A stretch of DNA of 64,000 bases, taken from contig NZ_JAJOZB010000001.1 of NCBI RefSeq assembly GCF_023701745.1, positions 8,355,001 through 8,419,000 on the forward strand. Direction: 5' to 3'. Positions 40,949 to 49,107 of the stretch are shown in pieces. A program made the position numbers and the translations under genes. Numbering within the stretch: the first letter of the stretch is position 1; every line of letters starts with the position of its first letter. The notes under the pieces are model-generated. The model ran no database searches and was not told the origin of the DNA. It saw nothing but the letters and a program-made list of their open reading frames with translations. This stretch comes from Streptomyces sp. RKAG293. GTDB taxonomy: Bacteria > Actinomycetota > Actinomycetes > Streptomycetales > Streptomycetaceae.

Positions 40949-41422
40949 ATGCCGCGGATCACCCCCAACCTCTGGTTCGACACCAAGGGCCAGGAGGCCG
41001 CCGAGTTCTATGTCTCCGTGTTCCCGAATTCGGAGATCAAGAGCATCACGCACTACAACGACGCCGGTCCGCGGCCGGCGGGCACGGTGCTGACGGTCGC
41101 CTTCGTGCTCGACGGCCAGGAGTACATCGCGATCAACGGCGGTCCGGAGTTCACCTTCACCGAAGCGGTCTCGCTGATGATCAACTGTGCCGACCAGAAG
41201 GAGATCGACCACTACTGGAGCAAGCTCTCCGAAGGCGGCGAGGAGGGCCCGTGCGGCTGGCTGAAGGACAAGTACGGACTGTCCTGGCAGGTCGTCCCCG
41301 GCGGGATGGACGAGCTGCTGAACGACTCGGACCCCGGCCGCGCCCAGCGCGCGATGTCGGCCGTCCTCGGGATGAAGAAGCTCGACGTGGCCGCCATCTA
41401 CGCCGCCGCGGACGAGGCGTAG
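40949..41422 (+). CDS. VOC-fold PhnB/3-demethylubiquinone-methyltransferase-like protein
   Basis: 157 residues of the glyoxalase/VOC superfamily, PhnB-like. It reads MPRITPNLWFDTKGQEAAEFYVSVFPNSEIKS, LDGQEYIAINGGPEFTFTEA and DHYWSKLSEGG, then CGWLKDKYGLSWQVVP. The name '3-demethylubiquinone methyltransferase' in databases for this group is not supported by motifs; these are small ligand-binding or resistance-like proteins of unknown role. GAGGAGAG precedes the ATG by about 6 bases. Confidence 0.88.
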   Translation: MPRITPNLWFDTKGQEAAEFYVSVFPNSEIKSITHYNDAGPRPAGTVLTVAFVLDGQEYIAINGGPEFTFTEAVSLMINCADQKEIDHYWSKLSEGGEEGPCGWLKDKYGLSWQVVPGGMDELLNDSDPGRAQRAMSAVLGMKKLDVAAIYAAADEA

Positions 41423-41641
41423 CCGCGACCGGTGACAACCGCGGGAGCCGCGGCGCGGGCCCGGCCGGACGTCGTCCGGACACGCGCCCGCCGTCGCTCC
41501 GGCCGCCGGCGACTCCCCGAGCCAGCATCCGACCGCCTCCGACTCCGTGCGCCCGCATCCGCACCCTCCGACTCCGTGCGCCCGAACCGGGTAGCGGCTC
41601 CAAATCTGTGTGCCGGACGGGGGGGTTGCTAGGGTGCGCCG

Positions 41642-43135
41642 GTGTCAGTTTCTTCGCGCGATTCAGCGACCGGTGCCGGATGGCACGGCCAGGAGCCCGG
41701 CCACTTCGAGAGTCTGATGACCGATCGGGTCAAAAAGCTCTCCTGGCTGAACCCGGCGACCCTGTGGAGCGCCCGCAACGGACCGCTGGCCGCCCTCTTC
41801 GGCGACCCGACCAACGACGAACGACGGCGCTGGGTGGCCGGGCAGCGCGATCGCGGGGTCCCGGCGGATCTCGTCATCGAGCGGGACGACCCGGAGACGT
41901 ACTCCTTCATGCTCATCGCGGACACCGGCGAGGGCGACGCGCCCCAGTACGCCGTGGTTCCCGGGCTGCTGGAGGCGGGCGAGGGCTCCCGGTTCGCCGT
42001 GCTGTCGAGTGACGTGATCTACCCCGTCGGCAGCGCGAATGACTACGGGCCGAAGTTCTTCCGGCCCTACCAGGACTACAACGCGCCGATCTACGCGATA
42101 CCCGGCAACCACGACTGGTACGACGGCCTGACGGGATTCATGCGGGTCTTCTGCGAGGCACTGGCGCTGCCCGGGGCCGCCCGCCCGAAGGTCCTGTCGG
42201 CCGGCTGGTGGCGGACGCTGCTGTGGAAGAGCCCGGCGGCCGCCGACGAGCAGCGGCTGGCGGCGGCGCGGTCGCTGCGGTCCGCCCCCGCGCAACAGTC
42301 CGAGCAGCCCGGACCGTACTGGGCCATCGACTCGGGGCCGCTGCGGATCATCGGCATCGACACCGGGCTGCTGGGCGGGATCGACCGGGAGCAGGGCGAG
42401 TGGCTGCGCCGGGTCTCCCAGGGCCCCAGGCCCAAGATCCTCGTGACCGGTTCACCGATATACGTGGACGACCAATACCATCCGTGCGCCATCGAGGGCG
42501 GCGGCACCGTCGATGAGATAGTCCGCGACGCGGACTGCCACTATGTGGCGGCCATCGGCGGTGACATCCACAACTACCAGCACTATCCGGTGGATGTGGA
42601 CGGCCGCACCATCGAGTACATCGTCTCCGGAGGCGGCGGAGCGTTCATGCACGCCACCCACATCATTCCGCGGGTGACGGTCGCCGGAGTCACCGAGCAG
42701 GACTTCCGCTGCTATCCGCTGCGAGGGGACTCGCTGGCCTTCTACAGCGGGCTCTACGGTCGGCGGTTGCGGATGAAACGATTCTTCGCACTGACCTCCG
42801 AGCAGGCGGCGGCGGTCATCGCCAAAAGGCTCGGCATTCCCCCGACGCGTACGACGAACGCGGCGGTGACCCTGCGGACCCGACTGGTCGCCACCCTTCT
42901 CGGGGTGCCCTCCCGTCCGCACGGCAGGTCGTGGTTCCGGCTCCCGGTCCGCAAGATCTACACGCAGGTTCTCTCGCCGGGTTCGGTGACCTACACCCCG
43001 CCGTTCTTCAAGAGCTTCCTGTGCCTGGACGTCACCCCGCACGACCTGAGGATCCGGTGCTTCGCGGCCACCGGCCACCGCGAGCAGGAGGTCGCCCCGC
43101 CGGTCGAGGACGACTTCACGATCCCACTCCACTGA
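41642..43135 (+). CDS. metallophosphoesterase
   Basis: 497 residues. Calcineurin-like motifs are visible: MLIADTGEGD (usual D-x-H replaced by D-T-G), YPVGSANDY, AIPGNHDWYDG (the GNHD block), and GGDIHNYQHY (the G-D-x-H block) near residues 300-308. The GNHD and final His motifs are intact, and the first motif is atypical, as in the streptomycete subgroup. A C-terminal 160-residue region is specific to this group and has no clear domain. No signal peptide or membrane segment. Substrate unknown. Confidence 0.85.
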   Translation: MSVSSRDSATGAGWHGQEPGHFESLMTDRVKKLSWLNPATLWSARNGPLAALFGDPTNDERRRWVAGQRDRGVPADLVIERDDPETYSFMLIADTGEGDAPQYAVVPGLLEAGEGSRFAVLSSDVIYPVGSANDYGPKFFRPYQDYNAPIYAIPGNHDWYDGLTGFMRVFCEALALPGAARPKVLSAGWWRTLLWKSPAAADEQRLAAARSLRSAPAQQSEQPGPYWAIDSGPLRIIGIDTGLLGGIDREQGEWLRRVSQGPRPKILVTGSPIYVDDQYHPCAIEGGGTVDEIVRDADCHYVAAIGGDIHNYQHYPVDVDGRTIEYIVSGGGGAFMHATHIIPRVTVAGVTEQDFRCYPLRGDSLAFYSGLYGRRLRMKRFFALTSEQAAAVIAKRLGIPPTRTTNAAVTLRTRLVATLLGVPSRPHGRSWFRLPVRKIYTQVLSPGSVTYTPPFFKSFLCLDVTPHDLRIRCFAATGHREQEVAPPVEDDFTIPLH

Positions 43136-43233
43136 ACGGCGCGGCCGGCGGGCAGTTGACGGTGCGGACGGCGGCGGGGTGCTCGTGCCCGCCCGCGCAC
43201 CCGCGCGTCCGCTCCCTGGTGCTGTGACGGCGG

Positions 43234-44070
43234 TCAGGCGTGGCGAAGCCGCCGCAGGGCCTCCTCCGTGCTGAGGGAGTCGTCGTCCTTGCTGTCGTTC
43301 CAGCGGGCGAGGGTACGGGCGGCCGCCCGCAGCATGTCGTCCGGCAGGCCGGCGGCGGCCGCCAGGTCGGCGGCCTCCTCCAGTTCGGGTCCCCAGCGCC
43401 AGGCACGGGCGGCCGTACCCGCGATGTGCCCCGGTTCGGCGAGCCGGGAGTCGGTGAGGCCCGACGCGAGGGCGATGAGCTCCGGCCCGACGCCGTGCTC
43501 CTGCGCCATCCCGAGCGACAGTGCGGCCAGCACCTGGGACGTCTTCCGAAGCCCCGCGTAGGCGAGCTTGAGTGCGGAGGCCTGGCCGACCTCGGTCCCG
43601 AGCACCTTGGTCGTCACGTCCGTTCCGGCGAAGAGCTTCTCCACGACGGCCGCCGCGGGCGCGAGCCCTGCGAGGTAGAGCGTCGGTGCCTCACCGCCGG
43701 ACGGGGGAGTCCCGGTCACCGCGCCGTCGAGAACCAGCGCCTCCGGCAGCAGGCCCACGATCCGCTCCATGCGCTCCGGCGAGATGGCGTTGGCTTCCAC
43801 GTACAGGCCCTCGAACCCGTGCGTACCGGCCTCCCGCGCGACGTCCTCGGCCGCGGCCGGCGGGCACAGGCTGATGACGATGTCGGCCCGGTCCAGCAAC
43901 TCGGCCGGTGTCGGGACGGGTTCGAGCCCGAACCGGGTGGCGCGGGCCATGGTCCGCTCACTGCGGCCGGCCCTGCACCACAGCACGGTCGCCGCGTGGG
44001 TCGCGGCCTGGGCGGCGACGGCCGCGCCCATGCTGCCCGGGTGGAGGATCCCGACGATCGGCTTGGCCAC
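43234..44070 (-). CDS. 6-phosphogluconate-dehydrogenase-like NAD(P) oxidoreductase with DUF1932 domain
   Basis: 278 residues starting GTG at 44070 (AAGGAG about 9 bases upstream). The N-terminal Rossmann domain has VGILHPGSMGAAVAAQA. DIVISLCPPAAAEDVA and a substrate-loop VLDGAVTGTPPSGG follow. The C-terminal helical half (LKLAYAGLRKTSQVLAALSL) carries the Lys expected for the beta-hydroxyacid dehydrogenase family. Likely reduces an imine or a 3-hydroxy acid. Just upstream, a degenerate 12-bp repeat (TCGGCGATCGCGT type) spans 44104-44155. Confidence 0.85.
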   Translation of the reverse strand: MAKPIVGILHPGSMGAAVAAQAATHAATVLWCRAGRSERTMARATRFGLEPVPTPAELLDRADIVISLCPPAAAEDVAREAGTHGFEGLYVEANAISPERMERIVGLLPEALVLDGAVTGTPPSGGEAPTLYLAGLAPAAAVVEKLFAGTDVTTKVLGTEVGQASALKLAYAGLRKTSQVLAALSLGMAQEHGVGPELIALASGLTDSRLAEPGHIAGTAARAWRWGPELEEAADLAAAAGLPDDMLRAAARTLARWNDSKDDDSLSTEEALRRLRHA

Positions 44071-44238
44071 GGGTGAGGCTCCTTCGTAGATGCTCGGCAG
44101 GGTGTCGATCGCGTCGGCGATCGCGTTGGTGATCGGGTCGACGACCGTGTCGACCTAACGGTCCGGGCGGGCAGTTCGTCAAACCGGGATCCAACCCCGG
44201 TGGGCTTGTCGGAGTTGGAGCAGTTTCTGTCTGGACCA

Positions 44239-44267
44239 TTGACAGGGCACTGCCGCACTCGCATTCT
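44239..44267 (+). promoter_or_regulatory. housekeeping-type promoter of the glucanase gene
   Basis: A perfect -35 TTGACA (44239-44244) and -10 CATTCT (44262-44267) are separated by 17 bases. The adjoining palindrome at 44266-44281 covers the -10 end and likely start site. Confidence 0.65.
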
Positions 44268-44281
44268 GAGAGCGCTCTCAG
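44266..44281. promoter_or_regulatory. LacI-family-type operator CTGAGAGC-GCTCTCAG
   Basis: A perfect 16-bp palindrome with the central GAGAGCGCTCTC seen in LacI-family glycan regulators (the CebR operator has the same build with GGGAGCGCTCCC). It overlaps the promoter, fitting repression lifted by a beta-glucan oligosaccharide. Confidence 0.7.
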
Positions 44282-44282
44282 C

Positions 44283-44304
44283 CCGGATGGTCCGGACCAT
44301 CCGG
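44283..44304. promoter_or_regulatory. 22-bp perfect palindrome in GH64 leader
   Basis: The 11-base arm CCGGATGGTCC faces its complement with no spacer. A third copy of the half-site GGACCAT lies upstream at about 44233-44239. It can act as a second operator or as a 5'-leader hairpin in the mRNA. Confidence 0.5.
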
Positions 44305-44385
44305 CCAGGAGCCGGCCCCGGGCCGGCCGTATCGGCCCCGACCCCCCCACCTCCCCCCACGTGGTATGCAGAGCTAGGAGCAAGC

Positions 44386-45585
44386 GTGTTCGCCAAAAAA
44401 TGGAAGCTGTTGGTGTCGCTGATATCGGCGGCGGTCATCGGCACGGGTATCGCCACCATCGGGCCCATCGCGCCCGCCGGAGCCGCGATACCGGCGACGA
44501 TTCCGCTCACCTTTACGAACAACTCCGGCCGCGGCGAGCAGATCTACATCTACAACCTCGGGACCCAGCTCTCGACGGGCCGGCAGGGCTGGGCCGACGC
44601 GAACGGTACGTTCCACGCCTGGCCCGGCGGCGCCAATCCCCCCGCCCCGGCGCCGGACGCCGCGATCACCGGACCGGCCAACGGCAAGTCCATGACGCTC
44701 CAGATGCCGAAGTTCTCCGGACGGGTCTACTTCTCCTACGGGCAGAAGCTCGTCTTCAAACTGGCCCTCGGCGGGCTGGTGCAGCCCGCGGTGCAGAACC
44801 CCAGCGACCCGAACCACAACATTCTCTTCAACTGGTCCGAATACACGCTCAACGACTCCGGGCTGTGGATCAACAGCACCCAGGTCGACATGTTCTCGGC
44901 CCCCTACGCCGTCGGCGTCAAGCTCCCCAACGGTTCGACCAAGTCCACCGGCCACCTCAAGCCCGGCGGATACAACGGCTTCTACAGTGCGTTGCGCGGT
45001 CAGCCGGGCGGCTGGGCCAATCTGATCCAGACCCGTTCCGACGGCACCGTGCTGCGCGCCCTCGCACCCGGCCACGGCATCGAGTCCGGCGCCCTGCCGG
45101 CCACCGTGATGAACGACTACATCAACCGGGTGTGGAGCAAGTACGCGAGCTCCACGCTGACCGTGACGCCGTTCGCCGACCAGCCGAACACCAAGTACTT
45201 CGGCAAGGTCTCCGGCAACGTCATGAACTTCACCAACAGCTCCGGCGCGGTGGTCACCACCTTCCAGAAGCCCGACGCCGACAGCATCTTCGGCTGCTAC
45301 AAGCTGCTGGACGCACCGAACGACCTGGTGCGCGGCCCGATCTCCCGCACCCTGTGCGCGGCGTACAACCGCTCGACGCTGCTCGTCAACGCGAACCAGC
45401 CCGACACGAGCTCGGCGAGCTTCTACCAGGACGCGGTGACCAACCACTTCGCCCGGAAGATCCACGCGCAGATGGTCGACGGCAAGGCGTACGCCTTCGC
45501 CTTCGACGACGTCGGCAACCACGAGTCGCTGGTGAACGACTCCAACCCGCAGCAGGCGTACATCACTCTGGACCCGTTCAACTAG
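44386..45585 (+). CDS. secreted GH64 endo-beta-1,3-glucanase
   Basis: 399 residues from the GTG at 44386 (CTAGGAG upstream). A signal peptide of about 34 residues (FAKKWKLLVSLISAAVIGTG) ends near PAGA. The mature protein matches the glycoside hydrolase 64, thaumatin-like fold of laminaripentaose-producing beta-1,3-glucanases: IPLTFTNNSGRGEQIYIYN at the start, FNWSEYTLNDSGLWINSTQVDMFS with acidic catalytic candidates, and YAFAFDDVGNHESLV near the end. It degrades fungal or plant beta-1,3-glucan outside the cell. No carbohydrate-binding module is attached. Its stop codon lies in the left end of the MITE-like element. Confidence 0.9.
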   Translation: MFAKKWKLLVSLISAAVIGTGIATIGPIAPAGAAIPATIPLTFTNNSGRGEQIYIYNLGTQLSTGRQGWADANGTFHAWPGGANPPAPAPDAAITGPANGKSMTLQMPKFSGRVYFSYGQKLVFKLALGGLVQPAVQNPSDPNHNILFNWSEYTLNDSGLWINSTQVDMFSAPYAVGVKLPNGSTKSTGHLKPGGYNGFYSALRGQPGGWANLIQTRSDGTVLRALAPGHGIESGALPATVMNDYINRVWSKYASSTLTVTPFADQPNTKYFGKVSGNVMNFTNSSGAVVTTFQKPDADSIFGCYKLLDAPNDLVRGPISRTLCAAYNRSTLLVNANQPDTSSASFYQDAVTNHFARKIHAQMVDGKAYAFAFDDVGNHESLVNDSNPQQAYITLDPFN

Positions 45586-45747
45586 GGTCTGTCGTCTGGA
45601 TCTCCGCGGCGTCGCGGTGTCCAGCACGCACATCTGCCGCGTTGTCGTCGGTCGACGACGCTCCGCGTCGCCTCCCTCCTCCGCCTTGCAGCTGCACGCA
45701 CCGGACACCGCTCCTTCCCCCACGGAGATCCAGACGACAGACCCTAG
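45582..45747. mobile_element. 166-bp MITE-like element with 25-bp terminal inverted repeats
   Basis: The ends are perfect 25-base inverted repeats (45582-45606 and 45723-45747), beginning CTAGGGTCTGTCGTCTGGAT on the left. CTAG at each end is itself palindromic. A second inner pair, GCGGTGTCC (45614-45622) and GGACACCGC (45703-45711), lets the whole element fold into one long hairpin. It contains no gene. The terminal TAG of the GH64 gene is the first part of the element, so insertion or evolution gave the gene its stop. Similar ends occur on streptomycete insertion sequences, so it is probably a non-autonomous derivative. Confidence 0.75.
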
Positions 45748-45871
45748 GCCCGGTCCTGAATCCTGTCGTCGCAGTACCGCCGCCCGCCCGGAAGCCCCCG
45801 GGCGGGCGGCGGTTCGTTGCGGCTGCGGCTGCGGCTGTCGCTGTCGGCGGGTCGTCGGGTCGGCGGCGCCG

Positions 45872-47050
45872 TCACGCCGCCGGAGAGTGCGTTCGCTGCC
45901 GGTGGCTGACGAACACGGCCGTCAGGATCGTCCACAGGGCGAGCAGCGGGATCAGCTGCCGTGGAGTGAGCCTCTCCGGGCCGACGAGGAAGGCGAGGCA
46001 GACGGTCGCCGCGGTCACCGACGCGCCGATGAGGTAGCGCCGGGTCCTCCCGGGACGACGCCGGAAGAAGCGCAGGTTGCCGGAGAGATAGAGGGCGACC
46101 CCCACGGTGAGCAGCCAGGAGCCGGTCGACTCGATATGCCCGTGCGGCTGCTCCGCCAGGCTGAGTTCCAGCCCGGCGGCGACCAGGAGCAGTCCGAACG
46201 CGGGGCGCAGATGTCCGCCGGCGTAGAGGGTGCGGGCGGTGGAGAGCACGCGGTCGGTCGAGGTCAGGGCGTGCTCGACGGCCTCGGCGACGGCGTCGAA
46301 GTAGATCCACCACAGCGCGGCCGCCAGCACCAGGCCGCCGACCAGCCCGCACCAGTAGCCGAAGTCCTCTCCTGTGCCGGGATCCGCCCCGGCCCCCACG
46401 GCGACGACCTCCCCCAGCATGATGATCATGAAGAGGCCGAAGCGTTCCGCGAGATGCCGCGGCTCGATGTCGGCGCCGGGCTGCTCGGTGGCCGAGTGCC
46501 GTGGCGCGAGCAGGCGCGCGGCCTCGTAGCCGAGCGAGAACAGTACGAGCCAGAAGAGCCAGACGTGGTCCTCGCCCCACACCCCCCACACGGTGAGTGC
46601 CAGGGCCGAGACGACGTAACCGCTCCACACGTCCAGCGGGCGCCATCTCAGGGCGCGGTCGGTCTCGGCCAGATGGGCGCCGGCGAGCAGCAACCGGGCT
46701 GCCGCGAGTGCCAGGCCGAAGCCGAGATAGTGCCCGTCCACCGCGTTGGGAACCTGGGCGCCGGCCACGGCGCAGGGCAGCGTCCCGGCGAGGATCACCA
46801 GGCGTTCCCCGCGGCGTTCCTCGTCGCCGTGACGGTTGTAGAGCACGGCGAAGCCGATCCACGTCCACCACAGAACGGCGAACAGGAAGACCGTCAGCCA
46901 GACGCCGCCGACGTCGGGGTGCTTGACGATGCCGAGCGCCAACCGGGAGACGACGTACACATAGACGAGGTCGAAGTAGAGCTCGACCCAGGAGACCCTT
47001 TTCGCCGGAAGGCCGGTTTCGGCGCCCACGATCCCGCTGTCACTGGACAT
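45872..47050 (-). CDS. LtrA-family (low temperature requirement A) membrane protein
   Basis: 392 residues with about ten to twelve hydrophobic segments. It starts VSWVELYFDLVYVYVVSRLALG, the signature of the family, and has FGLFMIIMLGEVVAVGAGAD and the LWWIYFDAVAEAVEH segment with charged residues within the membrane. First named in Listeria for growth at low temperature; the function is still unknown. It is common in streptomycetes. It stands alone, reading toward the MITE-like element. Confidence 0.9.
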   Translation of the reverse strand: MSSDSGIVGAETGLPAKRVSWVELYFDLVYVYVVSRLALGIVKHPDVGGVWLTVFLFAVLWWTWIGFAVLYNRHGDEERRGERLVILAGTLPCAVAGAQVPNAVDGHYLGFGLALAAARLLLAGAHLAETDRALRWRPLDVWSGYVVSALALTVWGVWGEDHVWLFWLVLFSLGYEAARLLAPRHSATEQPGADIEPRHLAERFGLFMIIMLGEVVAVGAGADPGTGEDFGYWCGLVGGLVLAAALWWIYFDAVAEAVEHALTSTDRVLSTARTLYAGGHLRPAFGLLLVAAGLELSLAEQPHGHIESTGSWLLTVGVALYLSGNLRFFRRRPGRTRRYLIGASVTAATVCLAFLVGPERLTPRQLIPLLALWTILTAVFVSHRQRTHSPAA

Positions 47051-47062
47051 AGGCCAGATAGT

Positions 47063-47083
47063 AGTGACCAGTGATCACGTCAC
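47063..47083. promoter_or_regulatory. inverted repeat upstream of ltrA and the CPT-like gene
   Basis: AGTGACCAGTGATCACGTCACC contains GTGAC and GTCAC arms and a central TGATCA. The ten bases AGTGACCAGT recur exactly at 48365-48374, next to the palindrome ACTGATCAGT at 48348-48357. Confidence 0.35.
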
Positions 47084-47208
47084 CGGACCGCTCGGGCGTC
47101 GCCGCGAGCTCTCGCCGGCATCCATCGTGGACGCCGCTGTCCTTCCGGGGGCGCCGACCGGCATCATGATCGGACGTCAGCAGCGCACGGAGCGGGGGAG
47201 AAGACACG

Positions 47209-47825
47209 ATGGCGGCTCCACCACAGGCCCGGCCCCAGGTGACCGCCGACCCGGTCGGAGTGTCGAGGACGCCCGGCGGGCTGATCATTTTCTTGAACGG
47301 CACGTCGAGTTCAGGGAAGACGAGCATCGCCAAGGAGCTTCTGGCCATCCTTGACGAAACGTATTTCCACATGCCGGTGGATGCCTTCCACGCCATGCGA
47401 TCGCGGCGGAACTTCGGCCCGGAACATCTGCCGGCCATGCTCGAACGCACCTGGAAGGGGTACCACCGCGCTGTCGCCGGCATGGCGGCCGCCGGGAACA
47501 ACGTGGTCGTGGACCACGTCCTGAGCGCCCGGTGGCGGCTGCTCGACTGCCTCGACCTGTTCGCCCCGAGGACGTCGTCCTGGTCGGGGTGCACTGCCCC
47601 GTGCAGGAACTGGAACGACGTGAGCAGGAGCGCGGTGACCGCCCACCGGGTCTTGCCGCAGGCCAGATCGCCCAGGTCCACGCCCATGGCATCTACGACG
47701 TCGAGTGCGACACCAGTGCGGCCGGTCCGCTCGACTGCGCCCGGCAGATCAAGGATTTCCTGCCGCGGCGGCTCACCCCCACCGCCTTCGAGCAGTTGCT
47801 GCGGGTGGCCCGGGGCGCGAGCTGA
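47209..47825 (+). pseudogene. chloramphenicol-phosphotransferase-like kinase gene with a one-base frameshift
   Basis: The first frame (ATG 47209) encodes a P-loop kinase N-terminus: GLIIFLNGTSSSGKTSIAKEL (Walker A), MPVDAFHAMRS, NVVVDHVLSARWRLLDC and LFAP. At about 47567 the frame changes. The -1 frame then gives EDVVLVGVHCPVQELERREQ, AQVHAHGIYDVECDTS and a C-terminus ending at 47825. Adding one base in the GCCCCG run restores a 205-residue protein of the right length for the CPT family, which phosphorylates chloramphenicol or a related alcohol. Either the gene is decayed or one base is a sequence error. Confidence 0.75.
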
Positions 47826-47838
47826 TAGACCTGCTTCC

Positions 47839-48069
47839 ATGCTTCACGAACCGGACTCCGACTCCGCGACCCTGCCCGGCTTCGCCACCTCCGACGAGCC
47901 GGTCGCCGGGCGGCCGCGGGTGCTGTGCCGGCTCTGTGGGCGGCCGTTGAACGATCCGGAATCCCGGTTGTGGGGGCTGGGCGAGGGGTGCCGGAACAAG
48001 CTCGATACCCGCAGTGCGCCCCGGCCGGGGGTCAATGACGTCGAGCAGGAACAGCTTCCGGGGACCTGA
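47839..48069 (+). CDS. DUF6011-like small zinc-finger protein (76 aa)
   Basis: 76 residues. The core VLCRLCGRPLNDPESRLWGLGEGC has the C-x2-C-G-R-x-L-x-DP-x-SR...G-x-G-x-x-C pattern of the DUF6011 finger, with a third cysteine and a final KL. It is probably a small metal-binding protein that may bind nucleic acid. It begins 14 bases after the CPT-like gene and could be co-transcribed with it. Confidence 0.65.
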   Translation: MLHEPDSDSATLPGFATSDEPVAGRPRVLCRLCGRPLNDPESRLWGLGEGCRNKLDTRSAPRPGVNDVEQEQLPGT

Positions 48070-48093
48070 CGAAGAGCCGTTGGGGTATCCGGG

Positions 48094-48285
48094 TCAGGCG
48101 GAAGGCGGGCCTGTGAGGTCGGAGATGCGGGAGCCGTCGAGTGGCGCCCGGTACCAGACCTCGGTGGGGGAGCCGGCGCCCCAGTACTCGGTCACGACCA
48201 CCGTGGCGTGGCCGGCTCCGCTGCCCTCGTAGCGCACGGACCGGTCCGCCGGAGTGTTCTGCGCGCGGAAGACCGGGTCGGCCAT
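48094..48285 (-). CDS. hypothetical protein (63 aa), N-terminus possibly frameshifted
   Basis: The frame from ATG 48285 reads MADPVFRAQNTPADRSVRYE and contains VTEYWGAGSPTEVWYRAPL, with normal coding bias. The same frame is open upstream without a start (DSYVDAWAETN). A GTCGAGGAGACTCGT with an ATG at 48311 lies just beyond, out of frame by one base. One added base would give MSDAWAETNMADP, so the true gene may start at 48311. Function unknown. Confidence 0.4.
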   Translation of the reverse strand: MADPVFRAQNTPADRSVRYEGSGAGHATVVVTEYWGAGSPTEVWYRAPLDGSRISDLTGPPSA

Positions 48286-48462
48286 GTTCGTCTCGGCCCA
48301 GGCGTCGACATACGAGTCTCCTCGACGACAGGGCCTGACGGCCGCTCACTGATCAGTCACGGACAGTGACCAGTCAACCACTCGCGGATGACACCGCCCG
48401 GAAGGCCTGGGGGAAGGTGCCGTCCGCGAGCCGTGTCGTCGGAAGCTTCGGAAGGTGCTGTG

Positions 48463-49107
48463 TCAGTGCCGGCCCGTGTCGGCACGGCGGCGCAGGACGA
48501 ACAGGCCGCCGGCGCCGACGAGGAGGAACGCGCTGGCGAGCGCCGCGATCGTCGTGCTGTCACCGCCACCACCGGTCGTCGCGAGGACGGTTGCGCTGGG
48601 GGAGTCCGCGGGGGACGGTGTGGCGGGACGCGTGGTGGACGGCCCCGCGGAGACGGGCGTGGCCTTCGTCGGGGTCGACGACGGCTTCGCCGGCGTGGTC
48701 GTCGGCTTCGTGGGGAGTGTGCAGGCGGTGTCGGGGGACACCGGGAGAACGTCCAGGTTCTGCGCGACCAGGTTCCCGGCCGTCACCTGGACGTACCACT
48801 GACGCCCGGGAGCCCACTCCACGAGGATCTTCCTGGTGACACCCGCGGCGGTCGGGTGGGCGATGTGCACGGTGCCGACCACCGGTCCCGCCATGCGGAG
48901 CACTACGGAGATGTCGGCCGGGGTACCGGAAGGGTCCTTGTCCGTGACCGTGATCGCAGCCATCGGCGTACCGGTGCTCGTGTCGCACGCCGCTACGGCG
49001 TTCGCAGTGAAGTCACCGATGCTGCAGGCGACGGCGGGACCGGTGGCGAGCAGAAGCGCGCCCGCCCCGGCTGCGGTGGCGGCGACCAGTCCGCGCTTGG
49101 ATATCAC
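48463..49107 (-). CDS. LAXTG-anchored secreted protein
   Basis: 214 residues from the GTG at 49107, which has GGAGG 6 bases upstream. There is a signal peptide (SKRGLVAATAAGAGALLLAT) and one small folded domain with two or three cysteines. A Pro/Thr/Ser/Lys-rich linker of about 60 residues (TLPTKPTTTPAKPSSTPTKA) would span the cell wall. The C-terminus has LATTG, a hydrophobic segment and RRRADTGRH. This is a class E sortase signal (LAXTG), so the protein is probably linked to peptidoglycan. Binding target unknown; no sortase is encoded in the window. Confidence 0.88.
   Translation of the reverse strand: MISKRGLVAATAAGAGALLLATGPAVACSIGDFTANAVAACDTSTGTPMAAITVTDKDPSGTPADISVVLRMAGPVVGTVHIAHPTAAGVTRKILVEWAPGRQWYVQVTAGNLVAQNLDVLPVSPDTACTLPTKPTTTPAKPSSTPTKATPVSAGPSTTRPATPSPADSPSATVLATTGGGGDSTTIAALASAFLLVGAGGLFVLRRRADTGRH

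Larger units (their letters stand above)
44071..44385. other. intergenic region with degenerate repeats and the GH64 promoter
   Basis: It holds short tandem repeats around GTCGATCGCGTCGGCGAT (44104-44155) and the promoter and operators described at 44239-44304. No gene was seen. Confidence 0.5.

Noticed and set aside
40949..41422. 3-demethylubiquinone methyltransferase activity
   Set aside because: The fold is PhnB/VOC without a SAM-binding site; streptomycetes use menaquinone.
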